A stretch of 64,000 bases of DNA from an uncultured bacterium (GCA_949300025.1 CASGCS010000009.1:1-64000); one strand, 5' to 3'. Positions 1 through 10,196 are shown, counted from the first letter of the stretch. Numbers and translations: made by a program. Notes: generated from the sequence alone by a model not told the origin.

Positions 1-72
1 CTAACGGACGATTCTTTTCGTCATCTTTATTACCCGGAGCCAGATTGATGATTGGATTACGGCGTCGGCCGG

Positions 73-104
73 GAGGTGCGGTTTCTTTGCCGCACCTCTT
101 TTTA
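73..104 (+). terminator. Rho-independent terminator of an upstream gene
   Basis: A 9-bp GC-rich stem (GAGGTGCGG at 73-81 pairing with CCGCACCTC at 90-98) with an 8-nt loop is followed by a T run. It probably ends the gene lying off the left edge, because no gene inside the window precedes it. Confidence 0.75.
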
Positions 105-179
105 TATGCCCTTCCGGGCCGGTCTCTGTGCTTTTTGCAGTTTATTGTAAAAAGAGGCGGTGATGATTTAACTTTTCGC

Positions 180-187
180 TATTTTTG
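180..187 (+). promoter_or_regulatory. Candidate -7 box upstream of the anion permease
   Basis: TATTTTTG fits the Bacteroidota -7 consensus TAnnTTTG and lies 30 bp before the chosen start at 218. No matching TTTG -33 box is seen at the usual 19-20 bp spacing, so this is a weak call. Confidence 0.35.
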
Positions 188-217
188 CTGTTTCTTAACA
201 TATACGGTTTGTCATTA

Positions 218-1783
218 ATGGGAAGCGGAGCGGAAATATGGGTCGTTATGGTTGGATTGTGCCTGATGATAACTCTTCTGGTTGCCAATCTTATGCGGCC
301 GGGGCTCGTTCTCTTCTCCACAGTTGTGCTGTTTATGTGTGCCGGTGTAATAACGCCGGAGGAGGCTCTTTCGGGATTCGGAAACAAGGGAATGCTTACC
401 GTGGCGCTGCTTTTTCTGGTCAGTGAAGGAGTAAGGCGCAGCAATGCTCTTGGCCACTTGATAGAGAAACTGCTTCCCGAAAGAAAGGATATGACTGTCA
501 GGAAGGGATATGCCAGAATCCTGCCGACAATCACCTCCGTATCGGCCTTTCTGAACAACACGCCCGTTGTTGTGGTCTTCATTCCAATTATAAAGCAGTG
601 GGCGCAGAAGGTGGGGCTGCCGCTGCGCAAGTTCCTCATACCTCTTTCCTATGCGGCAATTCTAGGCGGCATGTGCACGCTGATAGGGACCTCTACCAAT
701 CTGGTGGTGCATGGAATGATGCTTGAGGCAGGTTTCGACGGGTTCACGATGTTCGAACTCGGAAAGGTGGGGCTGGCGGTTGCGGTTGCAGGCACTCTGT
801 ACCTTATATTCTTTGCGGCGAAACGGCTGCCTTCAGACGGCAGCCCCGACCTGGAGGATACACTTGCTCACGAGGAGGAGCAGTTGGAAGGCGGAACGGC
901 TGTAAAGGCTGTGCTCGGCCCCCGTTTCCCCGGTATCAACCGTTCCCTGAAGGAGTTTGATTTCAAGAGACATTACAATGCCAGAATACGCGAAATTTAC
1001 CGCGACGGAATTGTGGTAAAGAATCTTAAAGATTACCTGTTCCGTGAGGGTGATGCGCTGCTGCTAGATACAGACGGCTCTTTTGTACGCACATGGGGTG
1101 ATTCAACCATATTTCTCATGCTGAGCAACGGCAGGAAGTATGAGTCGGCGGCCCCGCGCTGGAAAAAGTGGCTCTCTCTTTCGCTGCTTACCATAATGAT
1201 AGGCGGTGCCACCTTCGGCACGCTCCCGGCCGTACGCTCCCTTTTGCCGGGCTTCGAACTGGACATGTTTTTCTGGGCGGCTGTCGTGACCGTGCTTATG
1301 GCATGTTTCGGAATCTTTCCTGCAAAGAAGTATACAAAGTTCATTTCTTGGGATGTGCTGGTTACGATTGCATGCGCCCTGGCCATAAGCCGCGCCATGA
1401 GCAATTCCGGACTGGCAAATTATATTGCAGGCAAGCTGATAGACCTTTCGGGGAGTGTCTCTCCCGTCGCTATCATGGCGGTGCTTTACATTACCACCAA
1501 TATTATAACGGAATTGATAACCAACAATGCAGCGGCCGCTTTCGCCTTTCCAATAGCCCTTTCGGCGGCAGCTCAACTGGGGGTGGATCCGATGCCCTAT
1601 TTTGTGGCGATATGCATTGCCTCTTCGGCAAGTTTTTCTTCTCCCATAGGTTATCAGACAAACATGATTGTACAGGGTATAGGCAATTACCGTTTCCGTG
1701 ATTTCGTGCGGACCGGACTGCCTCTCAATATCATAACGTTTGTACTTTCTATGATACTGATACCCCTGTGTTGGAATTTTTAG
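218..1783 (+). CDS. SLC13/DASS-family anion permease (putative sulfate importer)
   Basis: This 521-aa integral membrane protein has two halves, each with a family-type Asn-rich re-entrant motif: NNTPVVVVFIPI in the first and TNNAAAAFAFPIALS in the second. A central soluble stretch (about residues 205-300, containing FPGINRSLKEFDF) resembles a TrkA_C/RCK_C regulatory domain, as found in SAC1-type sulfate permeases. The ATG at 218 gives the chain MGSGAEIW directly before the first membrane helix; longer readings start at a TTG inside the apparent promoter. The stop lies 3 bp before cysC. Sulfate as the substrate is inferred from the downstream PAPS-synthesis genes; arsenite, dicarboxylate or other anions cannot be excluded from sequence alone. 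Confidence 0.85.
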   Translation: MGSGAEIWVVMVGLCLMITLLVANLMRPGLVLFSTVVLFMCAGVITPEEALSGFGNKGMLTVALLFLVSEGVRRSNALGHLIEKLLPERKDMTVRKGYARILPTITSVSAFLNNTPVVVVFIPIIKQWAQKVGLPLRKFLIPLSYAAILGGMCTLIGTSTNLVVHGMMLEAGFDGFTMFELGKVGLAVAVAGTLYLIFFAAKRLPSDGSPDLEDTLAHEEEQLEGGTAVKAVLGPRFPGINRSLKEFDFKRHYNARIREIYRDGIVVKNLKDYLFREGDALLLDTDGSFVRTWGDSTIFLMLSNGRKYESAAPRWKKWLSLSLLTIMIGGATFGTLPAVRSLLPGFELDMFFWAAVVTVLMACFGIFPAKKYTKFISWDVLVTIACALAISRAMSNSGLANYIAGKLIDLSGSVSPVAIMAVLYITTNIITELITNNAAAAFAFPIALSAAAQLGVDPMPYFVAICIASSASFSSPIGYQTNMIVQGIGNYRFRDFVRTGLPLNIITFVLSMILIPLCWNF

Positions 1784-1786
1784 AGT

Positions 1787-2404
1787 ATGGAACAGAATAT
1801 TCATCCTATTTTCGACCGTATGGAGTCGCGTGAAGAGAAAGAGAAGTTGCTCCGCCAGCGCGGGCTCACAATATGGTTTACAGGCCTTTCCGGTTCGGGA
1901 AAGAGTACCGTGGCCATAGCTCTGGAGAGAGAACTCTCTTCCAGGGGCTTTCTGAGCCGTATCCTCGACGGAGACAATATCCGCACCGGCATAAATTCAG
2001 ATTTGGGCTTCTCGGAACAGGACCGCAGGGAAAATATCCGCCGTATTGCCGAAGTGTGCAAACTCTTTACAGATACGGGAATAATCACTGTCGCGGCCTT
2101 TATCTCTCCCTCTGAACAGTTGAGAAACATGGCGCGGGAGATAGTCGGGGCGGAACGCTTTCTTGAAGTTTATCTATCGACACCGCTCGAGGAGTGCGAG
2201 CGCCGCGATGTAAAAGGCCTTTATGCAAAGGCGCGTGCCGGGAAAATTCCGGAATTTACCGGAATATCGGCGCCATTCGACGTGCCGCAGGCTCCCGACC
2301 TGGAACTCGACACTACAGGCCTCGGCGTTGACCGGTGCGTGAGAAAGGTCATGGAGTGCATTGTCCCGAAGATTTCGCTGCGCGGCAGTGATGAATATAA
2401 ATAA
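1787..2404 (+). CDS. cysC: Adenylylsulfate (APS) kinase
   Basis: CysC phosphorylates APS with ATP to give PAPS, the activated sulfate donor. The 205-aa chain has the P-loop GLSGSGKST at residues 33-41, the APS-binding [16 protein letters not shown] segment just after residue 60, and the FISPSEQLR element typical of the family. Length matches a stand-alone kinase, consistent with the downstream CysN lacking a fused kinase domain. It starts 3 bp after the permease stop and is followed by cysD 7 bp later, so these genes are co-transcribed. PAPS feeds either sulfate reduction or sulfotransferases; only the latter is encoded nearby. Confidence 0.95.
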   Translation: MEQNIHPIFDRMESREEKEKLLRQRGLTIWFTGLSGSGKSTVAIALERELSSRGFLSRILDGDNIRTGINSDLGFSEQDRRENIRRIAEVCKLFTDTGIITVAAFISPSEQLRNMAREIVGAERFLEVYLSTPLEECERRDVKGLYAKARAGKIPEFTGISAPFDVPQAPDLELDTTGLGVDRCVRKVMECIVPKISLRGSDEYK

Positions 2405-2411
2405 CTTGATT

Positions 2412-3320
2412 ATGGAAAGATATAATTTGACCCATTTGAATGCGCTTGAGGCAGAGGCTATCCATATAATAAGGGAGGTGGCTGCGGAGTTTCGCAATCC
2501 TGTAATGCTTTACTCCATAGGCAAGGATTCTTCCGTTATGGTGCGTCTGGCCGAAAAGGCCTTCTACCCGGGCAAGGTGCCTTTTCCGCTCATGCACATA
2601 GATTCAAAATGGAAATTCCGCGAAATGATAGAGTTCCGCGACCGCTATGCCAGGGAACATGACTGGGATCTGATTGTGGAATACAATAAAAAGGCGTATG
2701 AGGCGGGTGTCGGCCCCTTTACACATGGCAGCAAGGTCCATACAGACCTCATGAAGACGCAGGCTCTGCTTATGGCCCTGAGAAAGTACGGCTTCGACGC
2801 TGCGTTCGGGGGGGCGCGCCGCGACGAGGAGAAAAGCCGCGCCAAGGAGCGGATCTTTTCGTTCCGCAACGAGTTCCAGCAATGGGACCCTAAAAACCAG
2901 CGCCCTGAGTTGTGGGACATATACAACACCCGCATCCGCGAGGGTGAAAGCATCCGTGTCTTTCCTCTTTCAAACTGGACGGAGCTCGACGTATGGCAAT
3001 ATATAAGAAGGGAGAAGATTCCTATCGTGCCGCTCTATTATGCAAAGGAGAGGCCCATAGTTGAAATAAACGGAAACCTTATCATGGTAGACGACGACCG
3101 CATGCCTGAAGAGCTGCGCCGGCAGGCCCGTATGCGCAAGGTGCGTTTCCGCACGCTCGGATGTTATCCGCTTACGGGTGCGGTGGAGAGCGATGCAGAT
3201 ACCATAGAGAAGATTGTGGAGGAGATGATGACAACTACGAAATCGGAACGCACTACCCGTGTGATAGATTTTGACCAGGAGGGAAGCATGGAACAGAAAA
3301 AACGTGAGGGGTATTTTTAA
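2412..3320 (+). CDS. cysD: Sulfate adenylyltransferase small subunit
   Basis: CysD is the catalytic PP-loop subunit of ATP sulfurylase and makes APS from ATP and sulfate. The start at 2412 gives [20 protein letters not shown], the usual beginning of CysD, and a 302-aa protein of normal length. The PP-loop motif [11 protein letters not shown] lies about residues 34-44. The C-terminal half carries the conserved blocks [14 protein letters not shown] and [13 protein letters not shown]. It lies between cysC and cysN, the standard order for a bacterial PAPS operon. Confidence 0.97.
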   Translation: MERYNLTHLNALEAEAIHIIREVAAEFRNPVMLYSIGKDSSVMVRLAEKAFYPGKVPFPLMHIDSKWKFREMIEFRDRYAREHDWDLIVEYNKKAYEAGVGPFTHGSKVHTDLMKTQALLMALRKYGFDAAFGGARRDEEKSRAKERIFSFRNEFQQWDPKNQRPELWDIYNTRIREGESIRVFPLSNWTELDVWQYIRREKIPIVPLYYAKERPIVEINGNLIMVDDDRMPEELRRQARMRKVRFRTLGCYPLTGAVESDADTIEKIVEEMMTTTKSERTTRVIDFDQEGSMEQKKREGYF

Positions 3321-3331
3321 ATCTGGAAGTT

Positions 3332-4756
3332 ATGGCACTCAGTATAGAAGAATTTCTGGCACGGGATGAGAAAAAAGACCTGTTGCGCCTTTTGACAGCC
3401 GGCTCGGTGGATGACGGAAAATCCACCCTTATAGGCCGTCTGCTGTTCGACAGCAAGAAACTTTACGAAGACCAGCTCGACGCTCTCGAGCGTGACAGCA
3501 AGCGTGTGGGGAATGCAGGAGACCATATAGACTATGCACTGCTTTGCGATGGTCTGAAGGCCGAGCGCGAGCAGGGTATAACCATAGATGTGGCCTACCG
3601 CTATTTCTCCACGAACAGACGCAAGTTCATCATTGCAGACACTCCCGGCCACGAGCAGTACACCCGCAACATGATTACGGGAGGGTCGACAGCCAATCTT
3701 GCCATTATCCTGGTGGATGCCCGCAACGGAGTGGTTACCCAGACACGCCGTCACAGTTATCTTGTCTCGCTGCTGGGCATAAGGCATGTGGGGCTGGCCG
3801 TGAACAAGAGGGACCTGGTGGGCTATTCTCAGGAGAGGTTTGCCTCCATAACGCAGGAATACCGGCGGTTTGTAGAGCCCCTCGGAATTGCAGACCTGCA
3901 GTGCATACCTCTTTCGGCCCTTGAGGGGGACAATGTCGTGGAGCGCAGTGCAAATACTCCATGGTACAGCGGCGCGCCGCTGCTGGAGTTTCTTGAGACA
4001 GTTGCGATAGACAATGACATAAACATGGAACATTTCCGCTTTCCGGTGCAGTATGTGCTGCGCCCAAACCTGGATTTCAGAGGATTCAGCGGAAAAATTG
4101 CATCAGGCGTGATACACAGGGGAGATGAGGTCATGGCGCTTCCTTCTGGAAAAGTCTCACATATAAAGGAGATAGTGACTTACGACGGAAATCTTGAGTA
4201 CGCCTTTGCACCGCAGTCGGTAACGGTAACTCTCGAAGACGAGATTGACCTTTCACGCGGAGAGATGCTTGTCCATAAGGGAGATGCGCCGCAGACAGGC
4301 CACCATGTAAAGGCAATGCTGGTCTGGATGGATGAAGAGCCCATGGAGAGGTCCAAGGCCTTTTTCCTGAAGCAGACGACACATACCACGAGGGCAAGGA
4401 TAACAGGTATAGAGTATCGCGTGAATGTCAACACTATGGAGCATAGCAACGCAGATATTCTCTCTCTGAACGAGATAGGGCTTGTCAGCCTCTCCGCTGC
4501 GGATTTGCTCCTGTATGATTCTTATGCGGAGAATCGTGCGACAGGAGCTTTCATACTTATAGATCCTGTAACCAATTTTACCTCTGCCGTGGGTATGATA
4601 ACCGGTGCTGGCGAAGGTGCCAAAGAAAACAGTGTGCAGGAGTGTGTAGAGATAGATTTGGCGGCATTGGGAATCGGGGAGAATCACAGAGAAGCCATAG
4701 AGAGGGTTTGCGCTTTCCTGCGCGGAAAGGGAATTGAGATAACATGTAAAAAATAG
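3332..4756 (+). CDS. cysN: Sulfate adenylyltransferase GTPase subunit
   Basis: CysN couples GTP hydrolysis to APS synthesis by CysD. The 474-aa protein has an EF-Tu-like GTPase domain: G1 GSVDDGKST at residues 24-32, G3 DTPGHE at 103-108 and G4 NKRD at 158-161, where most relatives have NKMD. Elongation-factor-type beta-barrel domains follow. It ends at the usual length for CysN and has no C-terminal APS kinase, which fits the separate cysC. It starts 11 bp after cysD, and the sulfotransferase begins 7 bp after its stop. Confidence 0.97.
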   Translation: MALSIEEFLARDEKKDLLRLLTAGSVDDGKSTLIGRLLFDSKKLYEDQLDALERDSKRVGNAGDHIDYALLCDGLKAEREQGITIDVAYRYFSTNRRKFIIADTPGHEQYTRNMITGGSTANLAIILVDARNGVVTQTRRHSYLVSLLGIRHVGLAVNKRDLVGYSQERFASITQEYRRFVEPLGIADLQCIPLSALEGDNVVERSANTPWYSGAPLLEFLETVAIDNDINMEHFRFPVQYVLRPNLDFRGFSGKIASGVIHRGDEVMALPSGKVSHIKEIVTYDGNLEYAFAPQSVTVTLEDEIDLSRGEMLVHKGDAPQTGHHVKAMLVWMDEEPMERSKAFFLKQTTHTTRARITGIEYRVNVNTMEHSNADILSLNEIGLVSLSAADLLLYDSYAENRATGAFILIDPVTNFTSAVGMITGAGEGAKENSVQECVEIDLAALGIGENHREAIERVCAFLRGKGIEITCKK

Positions 4757-4763
4757 GCTGCCG

Positions 4764-5867
4764 ATGGGACTGTTCAAATTTGAAAACCTGCCCGTAAATA
4801 CACTTGTCGGGGCAGACAGAAAGACTTTCCGGAGCGTGACGGAAGGGGCCGTGATAGATGATTCATGCCGTCGGAAATTTGTTGTTACAAAGAGTGTGCG
4901 CCGGCTGCTCGACCCTTTCTTTGCCATTAACGAGAAGCGCTATGCCTCGCTCCCCGAAGAAAGCGGAATGGAAGATCCGGTCTTTATTCTCGGCCATTGG
5001 CGCAGCGGCACGACATTCGTGCACAATGTGCTTTCCTGCGACGAGAGTTTCGGTTTCTGTTCCACTTACCAGACTGTTTTTCCCCATCTGATGCTTTGGG
5101 GACGTCCGTTCTTCAAATGGTGCATGTCTGTATTCATGCCTTCGGAGAGGCCGCGCGACTCCATGAAACTGGGTGTAGACCTGCCTCAGGAAGAGGAGTT
5201 CGCACTTAGCAACATGACAGCTTGCTCGCACTATCATTTCTGGATGTTTCCGCACCGCATGGCTGAATACCGCGACAAATACCTTACGTTTGAGAGCGCT
5301 ACGGAGGCGGAAAAGAGGGAGTTTATGGAGGCGCTCGACAAGATGATGCGCATAGCCCTGCATGTTTGCGGCAGGAAGAAATTCCTGAGCAAGAACCCTC
5401 CGCATACAGGCAGAATAAGGATGCTGCTGGAGCGTTATCCGAACGCAAAGTTCATCTATCTGGTGAGAAACCCGTATGTCGTATTCGAGTCTACATGCAG
5501 TTTCTTCCGCAACACGATTGGGACAATCGAGCTCCAGACAATTTCCAATGAAGAACTGGAGCGTGAGATAATATTGAATTACAAGGCTTTGTATAGATGT
5601 TACGAGGCAGACAAGCATCTGATTCCGGAAGGGAATCTTGCCGAGGTGCGTTTCGAGGATTTCGAGGCGGACCCGATAGGTATGGCAGGCTCCCTTTACG
5701 GGAAACTTTCGCTGGGTGATTTTGAACGGGTGCGTCCTGCAATGGAAAAACATGTGGCCCTCCAGCGCGGATTCAAAAAGAAAGTATATGATTTTGGCAG
5801 CCATACGCTTGAGACCGTGGAGCAAAATTGGGGAGAGGCGCTGCGCCAGTGGAATTACAGGCCGTAA
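4764..5867 (+). CDS. PAPS-dependent sulfotransferase
   Basis: The 367-aa protein has the sulfotransferase 5'-phosphosulfate loop GHWRSGTTF at residues 77-85 and the 3'-phosphate-binding segment RNPYVVFEST at 235-244, so it should transfer sulfonate from PAPS to an acceptor hydroxyl. No signal peptide is seen, so it is probably cytoplasmic. It is the last gene of the permease-cysC-cysD-cysN run, spaced 7 bp from cysN, so its donor is made by its own operon. In Bacteroides thetaiotaomicron a comparable PAPS-sulfotransferase cluster sulfonates cholesterol and other steroids; a similar role here is inference. A glycolipid, flavonoid or bile-acid acceptor would look the same. Confidence 0.88.
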   Translation: MGLFKFENLPVNTLVGADRKTFRSVTEGAVIDDSCRRKFVVTKSVRRLLDPFFAINEKRYASLPEESGMEDPVFILGHWRSGTTFVHNVLSCDESFGFCSTYQTVFPHLMLWGRPFFKWCMSVFMPSERPRDSMKLGVDLPQEEEFALSNMTACSHYHFWMFPHRMAEYRDKYLTFESATEAEKREFMEALDKMMRIALHVCGRKKFLSKNPPHTGRIRMLLERYPNAKFIYLVRNPYVVFESTCSFFRNTIGTIELQTISNEELEREIILNYKALYRCYEADKHLIPEGNLAEVRFEDFEADPIGMAGSLYGKLSLGDFERVRPAMEKHVALQRGFKKKVYDFGSHTLETVEQNWGEALRQWNYRP

Positions 5868-5907
5868 GGGGCCTTTTTATGACAATTACAGTTAAAGTAT
5901 AGATATT

Positions 5908-6339
5908 ATGAAGATAAGGATTGTAAACAAGTCTGGCTTTGAATTGCCTTCGTATGCAACTTCGCTCTCTGCAGGAGTAGATTTGCGGGCAGATATAGAA
6001 GAGCCTGTTGTAATCGCCCCCTTGAAGAGGGTGCTTGTGCCCACCGGACTTTACATTCAGCTGCCGGCGGGGTACGAGGCACAGGTGAGGCCGCGCAGCG
6101 GGCTTGCCGCCAAACATGGCGTTACGGTGGCAAATGCCCCGGGAACGATAGATGCAGACTACCGCGGAGAAATCAAGGTTATTCTTGTGAATCTCTCCGA
6201 TGAGGAATTTGTAATAAACCGCGGCGAGAGGATTGCCCAGATGGTTATAGCACGTCATGAGACGGCAGAGTGGGAGAGTGTGGAGAGTCTGGATGAGAGC
6301 GTAAGGGGAGCCGGCGGATTCGGTTCGACCGGCATGTAG
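5908..6339 (+). CDS. dut: Deoxyuridine 5'-triphosphate nucleotidohydrolase (dUTPase)
   Basis: The 143-aa trimeric-type dUTPase hydrolyses dUTP to dUMP and pyrophosphate, keeping uracil out of DNA and feeding dTMP synthesis. The five family motifs are visible: AGVDLRA (22-28), RSGLAAK (63-69), [10 protein letters not shown] (79-88), RIAQMVI (about 108-114) and the C-terminal glycine-rich GAGGFGSTG arm. It lies 40 bp after the sulfotransferase and 19 bp before the nitroreductase, so it may be read with either. Confidence 0.97.
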   Translation: MKIRIVNKSGFELPSYATSLSAGVDLRADIEEPVVIAPLKRVLVPTGLYIQLPAGYEAQVRPRSGLAAKHGVTVANAPGTIDADYRGEIKVILVNLSDEEFVINRGERIAQMVIARHETAEWESVESLDESVRGAGGFGSTGM

Positions 6340-6358
6340 TTTTGTAACAGGGAAGACC

Positions 6359-7228
6359 ATGTCTGGAAGAAAGATAGAAATCGCAATAGACAAAAGCCTG
6401 TGCGTGCGTTGCAACAAATGTGTCAGGGTATGTCCTTCGCAGATTTTTACCGCTGCGGCCGAAGGGATAGAACTTGTGAATACAGAGAGTTGCATAGGGT
6501 GCGGCCACTGCGTATGCGTCTGCGGGAGCGGGGCTCTGCTCCATTCGCTGTTCCCGCGGGAGAAGATACATAAGATAGATTATTCATTATATCCTTCGGC
6601 CGGGCAGGTCATGCTTCTGTGCAAGGGCCGCAGGAGCAACAGGGCATTTTCCACCGCACCTGTGCCAGACGATTCCCTAAGGATGATTCTGGAAGCGTCG
6701 CATGCCGCTCCTACCGCAAGCAACATGCAGCAGGTGGAGTTTACGGTGATAAAAGACCCCGAGATGATACGGAAAATATCGGAGTTTGTGGTAAATCTTT
6801 TCGGACATTATGTAAAACTGCTTGAAAATCCCTTGCTCAAACCTCTCCTGAAGCTTTTCTTCAAAAGATATTACCGTTATGTACCGGTCTATTACAGAAT
6901 GAAAAGAGAGATGGAACAGGGGCGCGATATGGTTCTGCGCGGCGCTGTAGCGGTTATATTTATTCATACCCCCTCCGGCAGCATGTTTGGTGAAGCCGAC
7001 GGAAACCTTGCATACCAGAACGGGTCGCTTATGGCAGAAAGTCTTGGGGTAAGCCAGCTTTATACAGGTTTTGTATGTACGGCGATAAAGATGGGCAAAG
7101 GAAAATTTGAAAAGATGATAAACCTTCCGCCCGACAGAAAGATAGTGGCTGGCATGGGGCTTGGCATGCCGCTTTTCAGGTACGGCAGCTATCCGGAGCG
7201 GGAGCCGTTGAGGTATGTAGAAATATAG
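6359..7228 (+). CDS. Nitroreductase-family oxidoreductase with N-terminal 2[4Fe-4S] ferredoxin domain
   Basis: The 289-aa protein begins with a bacterial ferredoxin-like domain carrying two cysteine clusters, C15-x2-C18-x2-C21-x3-C25 and C45-x2-C48-x2-C51-x3-C55, each able to hold a 4Fe-4S centre. The rest, from about residue 75 (RRSNRAFST), is an FMN-dependent nitroreductase fold with the usual APTASNMQ segment. It is a presumed redox enzyme that passes electrons from the clusters to flavin; the substrate cannot be told. Such fusions are common in anaerobes. murF starts 5 bp after the stop, suggesting co-transcription. Confidence 0.9.
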   Translation: MSGRKIEIAIDKSLCVRCNKCVRVCPSQIFTAAAEGIELVNTESCIGCGHCVCVCGSGALLHSLFPREKIHKIDYSLYPSAGQVMLLCKGRRSNRAFSTAPVPDDSLRMILEASHAAPTASNMQQVEFTVIKDPEMIRKISEFVVNLFGHYVKLLENPLLKPLLKLFFKRYYRYVPVYYRMKREMEQGRDMVLRGAVAVIFIHTPSGSMFGEADGNLAYQNGSLMAESLGVSQLYTGFVCTAIKMGKGKFEKMINLPPDRKIVAGMGLGMPLFRYGSYPEREPLRYVEI

Positions 7229-7233
7229 ATATT

Positions 7234-8586
7234 ATGGAGACAGAGCAATTATATGACTTACTTGGAAAGAGCAGCGGCGTTTCAACCGACAGCCGCAGAA
7301 TAGAGAGCGGAGCGCTCTTTTTTGCCCTAAAGGGCGATAATTTCGACGGCAATGCCTATGCCGCCGCCGCCCTTGATGCGGGCGCCGCCTATGCCGTTGT
7401 AGATGATGCGGAAGTCTATAGGAACAACTGCGCCAGATATGGAGAGCGGCTTGTGAAAGTGGAGAACACTCTTGTGGCGCTGCAGCAGCTGGCAAAATAC
7501 AACAGGTTGAAACACAGGCTTCCGGTAATAGCTATCACCGGCACTAACGGTAAGACTACCACAAAAGAACTTGTAAATGCTGTCCTTTCAACCAAATACA
7601 GGACAGTCTGTACAGAAGGTAATCTCAACAACCACATAGGTGTTCCACTTACCCTGCTCAGGATAGATGATACTACAGATGTTGCAGTTGTGGAGATGGG
7701 GGCAAGCGCTCCGGGAGAGATTGCAGCCCTTGCGGAACTTGTCTGCCCGTCGTTCGGGCTCATTACAAATGTGGGGCGGGGCCATCTTCTCGGCTTCGGC
7801 TCGTTCGAGGGCGTCAAGAAGACAAAGGGGGAACTTTATGCCAATCTGGAAAAACACAAGAAGATAGCCTTTGTAAATGTAGACAATCCAGATCTTATGG
7901 AGATGCTGGACCGCTATCCGGCCCTTCATATTGTGCCGTACGGTGTAAATAACAACGGGGTGCGGACAGCTCCGGTCAGCCAGTCTCCTTTTCTGAAGCT
8001 TTTTTATCCGGCACCCGATGCTGGAAGCGCTGTCAACGGCCGGGATATTGTCATACAGACAAAACTGATAGGGCGTTACAATGTAGACAACGTGCTTGCT
8101 GCCCTTTCGGTCGCGCTCTATTTTGACGTTCCGGTAGCAAAGGCGGTAACTGCAATAGAGGAGTACACTCCGTCGAACAACAGGTCACAGCTTAAAAAGA
8201 CAGAGAGAAATACGGTTGTAATAGATGCCTATAACGCAAATCCTGCAAGCATGAAGGCTGCGATAGAGAATTTTGCAGAGCTGCCGTTCCAGGGCAAGAA
8301 TCTCATACTCGGCGACATGCTGGAGCTCGGGGCAGATTCTTTGGACGAGCATAAAAAAATACTCTCTCTTGCGCTTGCCACTGAGGCGGAGAATCTCTAT
8401 CTTGTGGGTGGAGAGTTCGGGAAGGCGTGCAACGCAATCGGGCAGACCAAAGAGGGCCGGATTCATCTCTTTGAAAATTCACAGGTTCTGAGAGAATATC
8501 TGGAAAAGACAAGGCCGCAGGGCAAGTGTTTCCTTATAAAAGGGTCGCATGGAATAAGGCTCGAGACTCTGCTGGAAGTGCTGTAA
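7234..8586 (+). CDS. murF: UDP-N-acetylmuramoyl-tripeptide--D-alanyl-D-alanine ligase
   Basis: MurF adds D-Ala-D-Ala to UDP-MurNAc-tripeptide, the last cytoplasmic step in building the peptidoglycan pentapeptide. The 450-aa protein has the Mur-ligase P-loop GTNGKTTT at residues 103-110, the MGASAPGEIAAL substrate segment, and a C-terminal glutamate-ligase domain containing DAYNANPASM. The length is normal. It is separated by only 5 bp from the nitroreductase and ends before a 69-bp AT-rich gap. Confidence 0.95.
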   Translation: METEQLYDLLGKSSGVSTDSRRIESGALFFALKGDNFDGNAYAAAALDAGAAYAVVDDAEVYRNNCARYGERLVKVENTLVALQQLAKYNRLKHRLPVIAITGTNGKTTTKELVNAVLSTKYRTVCTEGNLNNHIGVPLTLLRIDDTTDVAVVEMGASAPGEIAALAELVCPSFGLITNVGRGHLLGFGSFEGVKKTKGELYANLEKHKKIAFVNVDNPDLMEMLDRYPALHIVPYGVNNNGVRTAPVSQSPFLKLFYPAPDAGSAVNGRDIVIQTKLIGRYNVDNVLAALSVALYFDVPVAKAVTAIEEYTPSNNRSQLKKTERNTVVIDAYNANPASMKAAIENFAELPFQGKNLILGDMLELGADSLDEHKKILSLALATEAENLYLVGGEFGKACNAIGQTKEGRIHLFENSQVLREYLEKTRPQGKCFLIKGSHGIRLETLLEVL

Positions 8587-8655
8587 ACTTTGTTTGATTT
8601 TATTTTTAACATATACACCCTATTAATTTCAACAAAAAACAACAAACTCACTGAC

Positions 8656-10191
8656 ATGAAACAGAATTACCTGATGAAGGCATGTGCCTTTCTCCTGTGT
8701 GTGATGCTTGCAGTAGGCTGCACGCAGGATTATTCAAAAAAGTATTATCAGTCTATACCCGAAGGATTCGATGCCATTTGTCAAAGGGCAATAGACGAAT
8801 GGAAGGTTCCCGGAATGGCGGTTGCCGTAGTTAAAGACGGCAAGGTTGTGTTCCTCAAAGGATTCGGTATGGCGACCCTGCCCGATTCCCTGAACGAGGG
8901 GGTGCCCGTGACCGAAAAGACCCAGTTCGTGATTGCCTCTACAAGCAAGGCATTTACAGGTACGCTGCTTGCAAATGTCATGGATGAACATAAGGAGATA
9001 AAGTGGGACTCTCCGGTTGTGGAATATCTGCCGGACTTCAGGCTGTACGACCCTTGGGTTACCGAGAATTTCCAGGTGAGAGACATAATGGTACATCGTA
9101 CCGGTTTCAAAAGTTACGCCCTCGATGATCTGCCGTTTTTCGGTTACGACAGAGACGAGCTCTACTCGCTCTTTGGGGCGGTTCAGCCGACATACAGCTT
9201 CAGAAGCACATATGCCTATAACAACGAAATGTATACTGTCGCAGCCAAAATCATAGAGAAGTATACAGGCAAAAGCTGGGACGAGGCTATAGCCGAGCGT
9301 ATATTCACCCCTCTGGAGATGAAAAATACCACTACCGGCAACGTTTCGTTCTTTACGGCTGAAAATCTGGCACATGGTTACGGAATGACAAAGGCAGAAG
9401 ATTCAGACCAGATAGCAGTTTATGCACGTGACGACAAAGAAGATGCCTTTACCTGGCTTTCGGCCGTTTCTCCGGCAGGTTTTGTGATTTCAACGGCAGA
9501 GGATATGGCAAACTGGCTCATCATGCACCTCTCTCACGGTACTTTCAACGGAAAACAGATAGTTTCCCGCGAAAACCACGACATGCTTTTCTATCCCCAG
9601 ACAATCGCCTCCTGCGATTCTGCACGCCTGTGTGCCTATGCCCAGGGGTGGACTATAGAGCAGAACAACCGCGGACGCTATATCCGCCATACAGGTCTTG
9701 CATACGGTTATACGGCACTGGTCGGAATGGTGCCCGAACTTGATCTGGGTTTTGTCTTCCTTACCAATAACGGAAGTACGACAGACCCTCAGGCTGCAAT
9801 AGCGCGCGACCTTATAGAACTCTATTACGGCAACAAGGATTGCAATAACTTCGACACCTACTTCACAGAGTACAAAGAGGCTCTCTTTGCCGAGCGCAAG
9901 AGAGAGGCACGTGAAGAGGAAGAGCCTGTAAAGGCGTTGAAAAACAGTGCATATACAGGTATATATCATCTTGATGTCTTTGGAGATGCCAGAGTTTATG
10001 AAAAGAGTGACACCCTCTATTTCAAACTGAAGGATGTAGACAGCCCCCTTGTTCACAAGAATGGCAACGTCTTTTATTTCAGAGTGCCCGGTGCCGGACG
10101 CTTTGAACTCACCTTTAAGGAGAAAGGCGGAAGGATAAACGCTCTTACATTTGATATCAACGACCCTATAGGAGATTTCAAAAAGAGGTGA
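8656..10191 (+). CDS. Beta-lactamase-fold serine hydrolase lipoprotein
   Basis: The start at 8656 yields a lipoprotein signal peptide with lipobox AVGC (Cys22); upstream in-frame codons lie in AT-rich leader sequence. The class C beta-lactamase/DD-peptidase fold is shown by SxxK at S95-T-S-K98, the Tyr-Asn-Asn motif at 188-190 (YxN box) and HTG in the sequence HTGLAYGY further on. A C-terminal DUF3471-like beta domain (about residues 435-511) follows. The 511-aa protein is probably tethered to a membrane facing the periplasm. Members of this group are peptidases or esterases of unknown substrate; beta-lactam resistance should not be assumed. It ends 5 bp before the end of the convergent AraC gene. 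Confidence 0.87.
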   Translation: MKQNYLMKACAFLLCVMLAVGCTQDYSKKYYQSIPEGFDAICQRAIDEWKVPGMAVAVVKDGKVVFLKGFGMATLPDSLNEGVPVTEKTQFVIASTSKAFTGTLLANVMDEHKEIKWDSPVVEYLPDFRLYDPWVTENFQVRDIMVHRTGFKSYALDDLPFFGYDRDELYSLFGAVQPTYSFRSTYAYNNEMYTVAAKIIEKYTGKSWDEAIAERIFTPLEMKNTTTGNVSFFTAENLAHGYGMTKAEDSDQIAVYARDDKEDAFTWLSAVSPAGFVISTAEDMANWLIMHLSHGTFNGKQIVSRENHDMLFYPQTIASCDSARLCAYAQGWTIEQNNRGRYIRHTGLAYGYTALVGMVPELDLGFVFLTNNGSTTDPQAAIARDLIELYYGNKDCNNFDTYFTEYKEALFAERKREAREEEEPVKALKNSAYTGIYHLDVFGDARVYEKSDTLYFKLKDVDSPLVHKNGNVFYFRVPGAGRFELTFKEKGGRINALTFDINDPIGDFKKR

Positions 10192-10196
10192 TTCTG

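Noticed and set aside
8656-10191. Beta-lactamase resistance gene
   Set aside because: Only the fold-level SxxK, YxN and HTG boxes are seen. With the extra DUF3471-like domain it fits the general serine hydrolase group, so resistance is not claimed.
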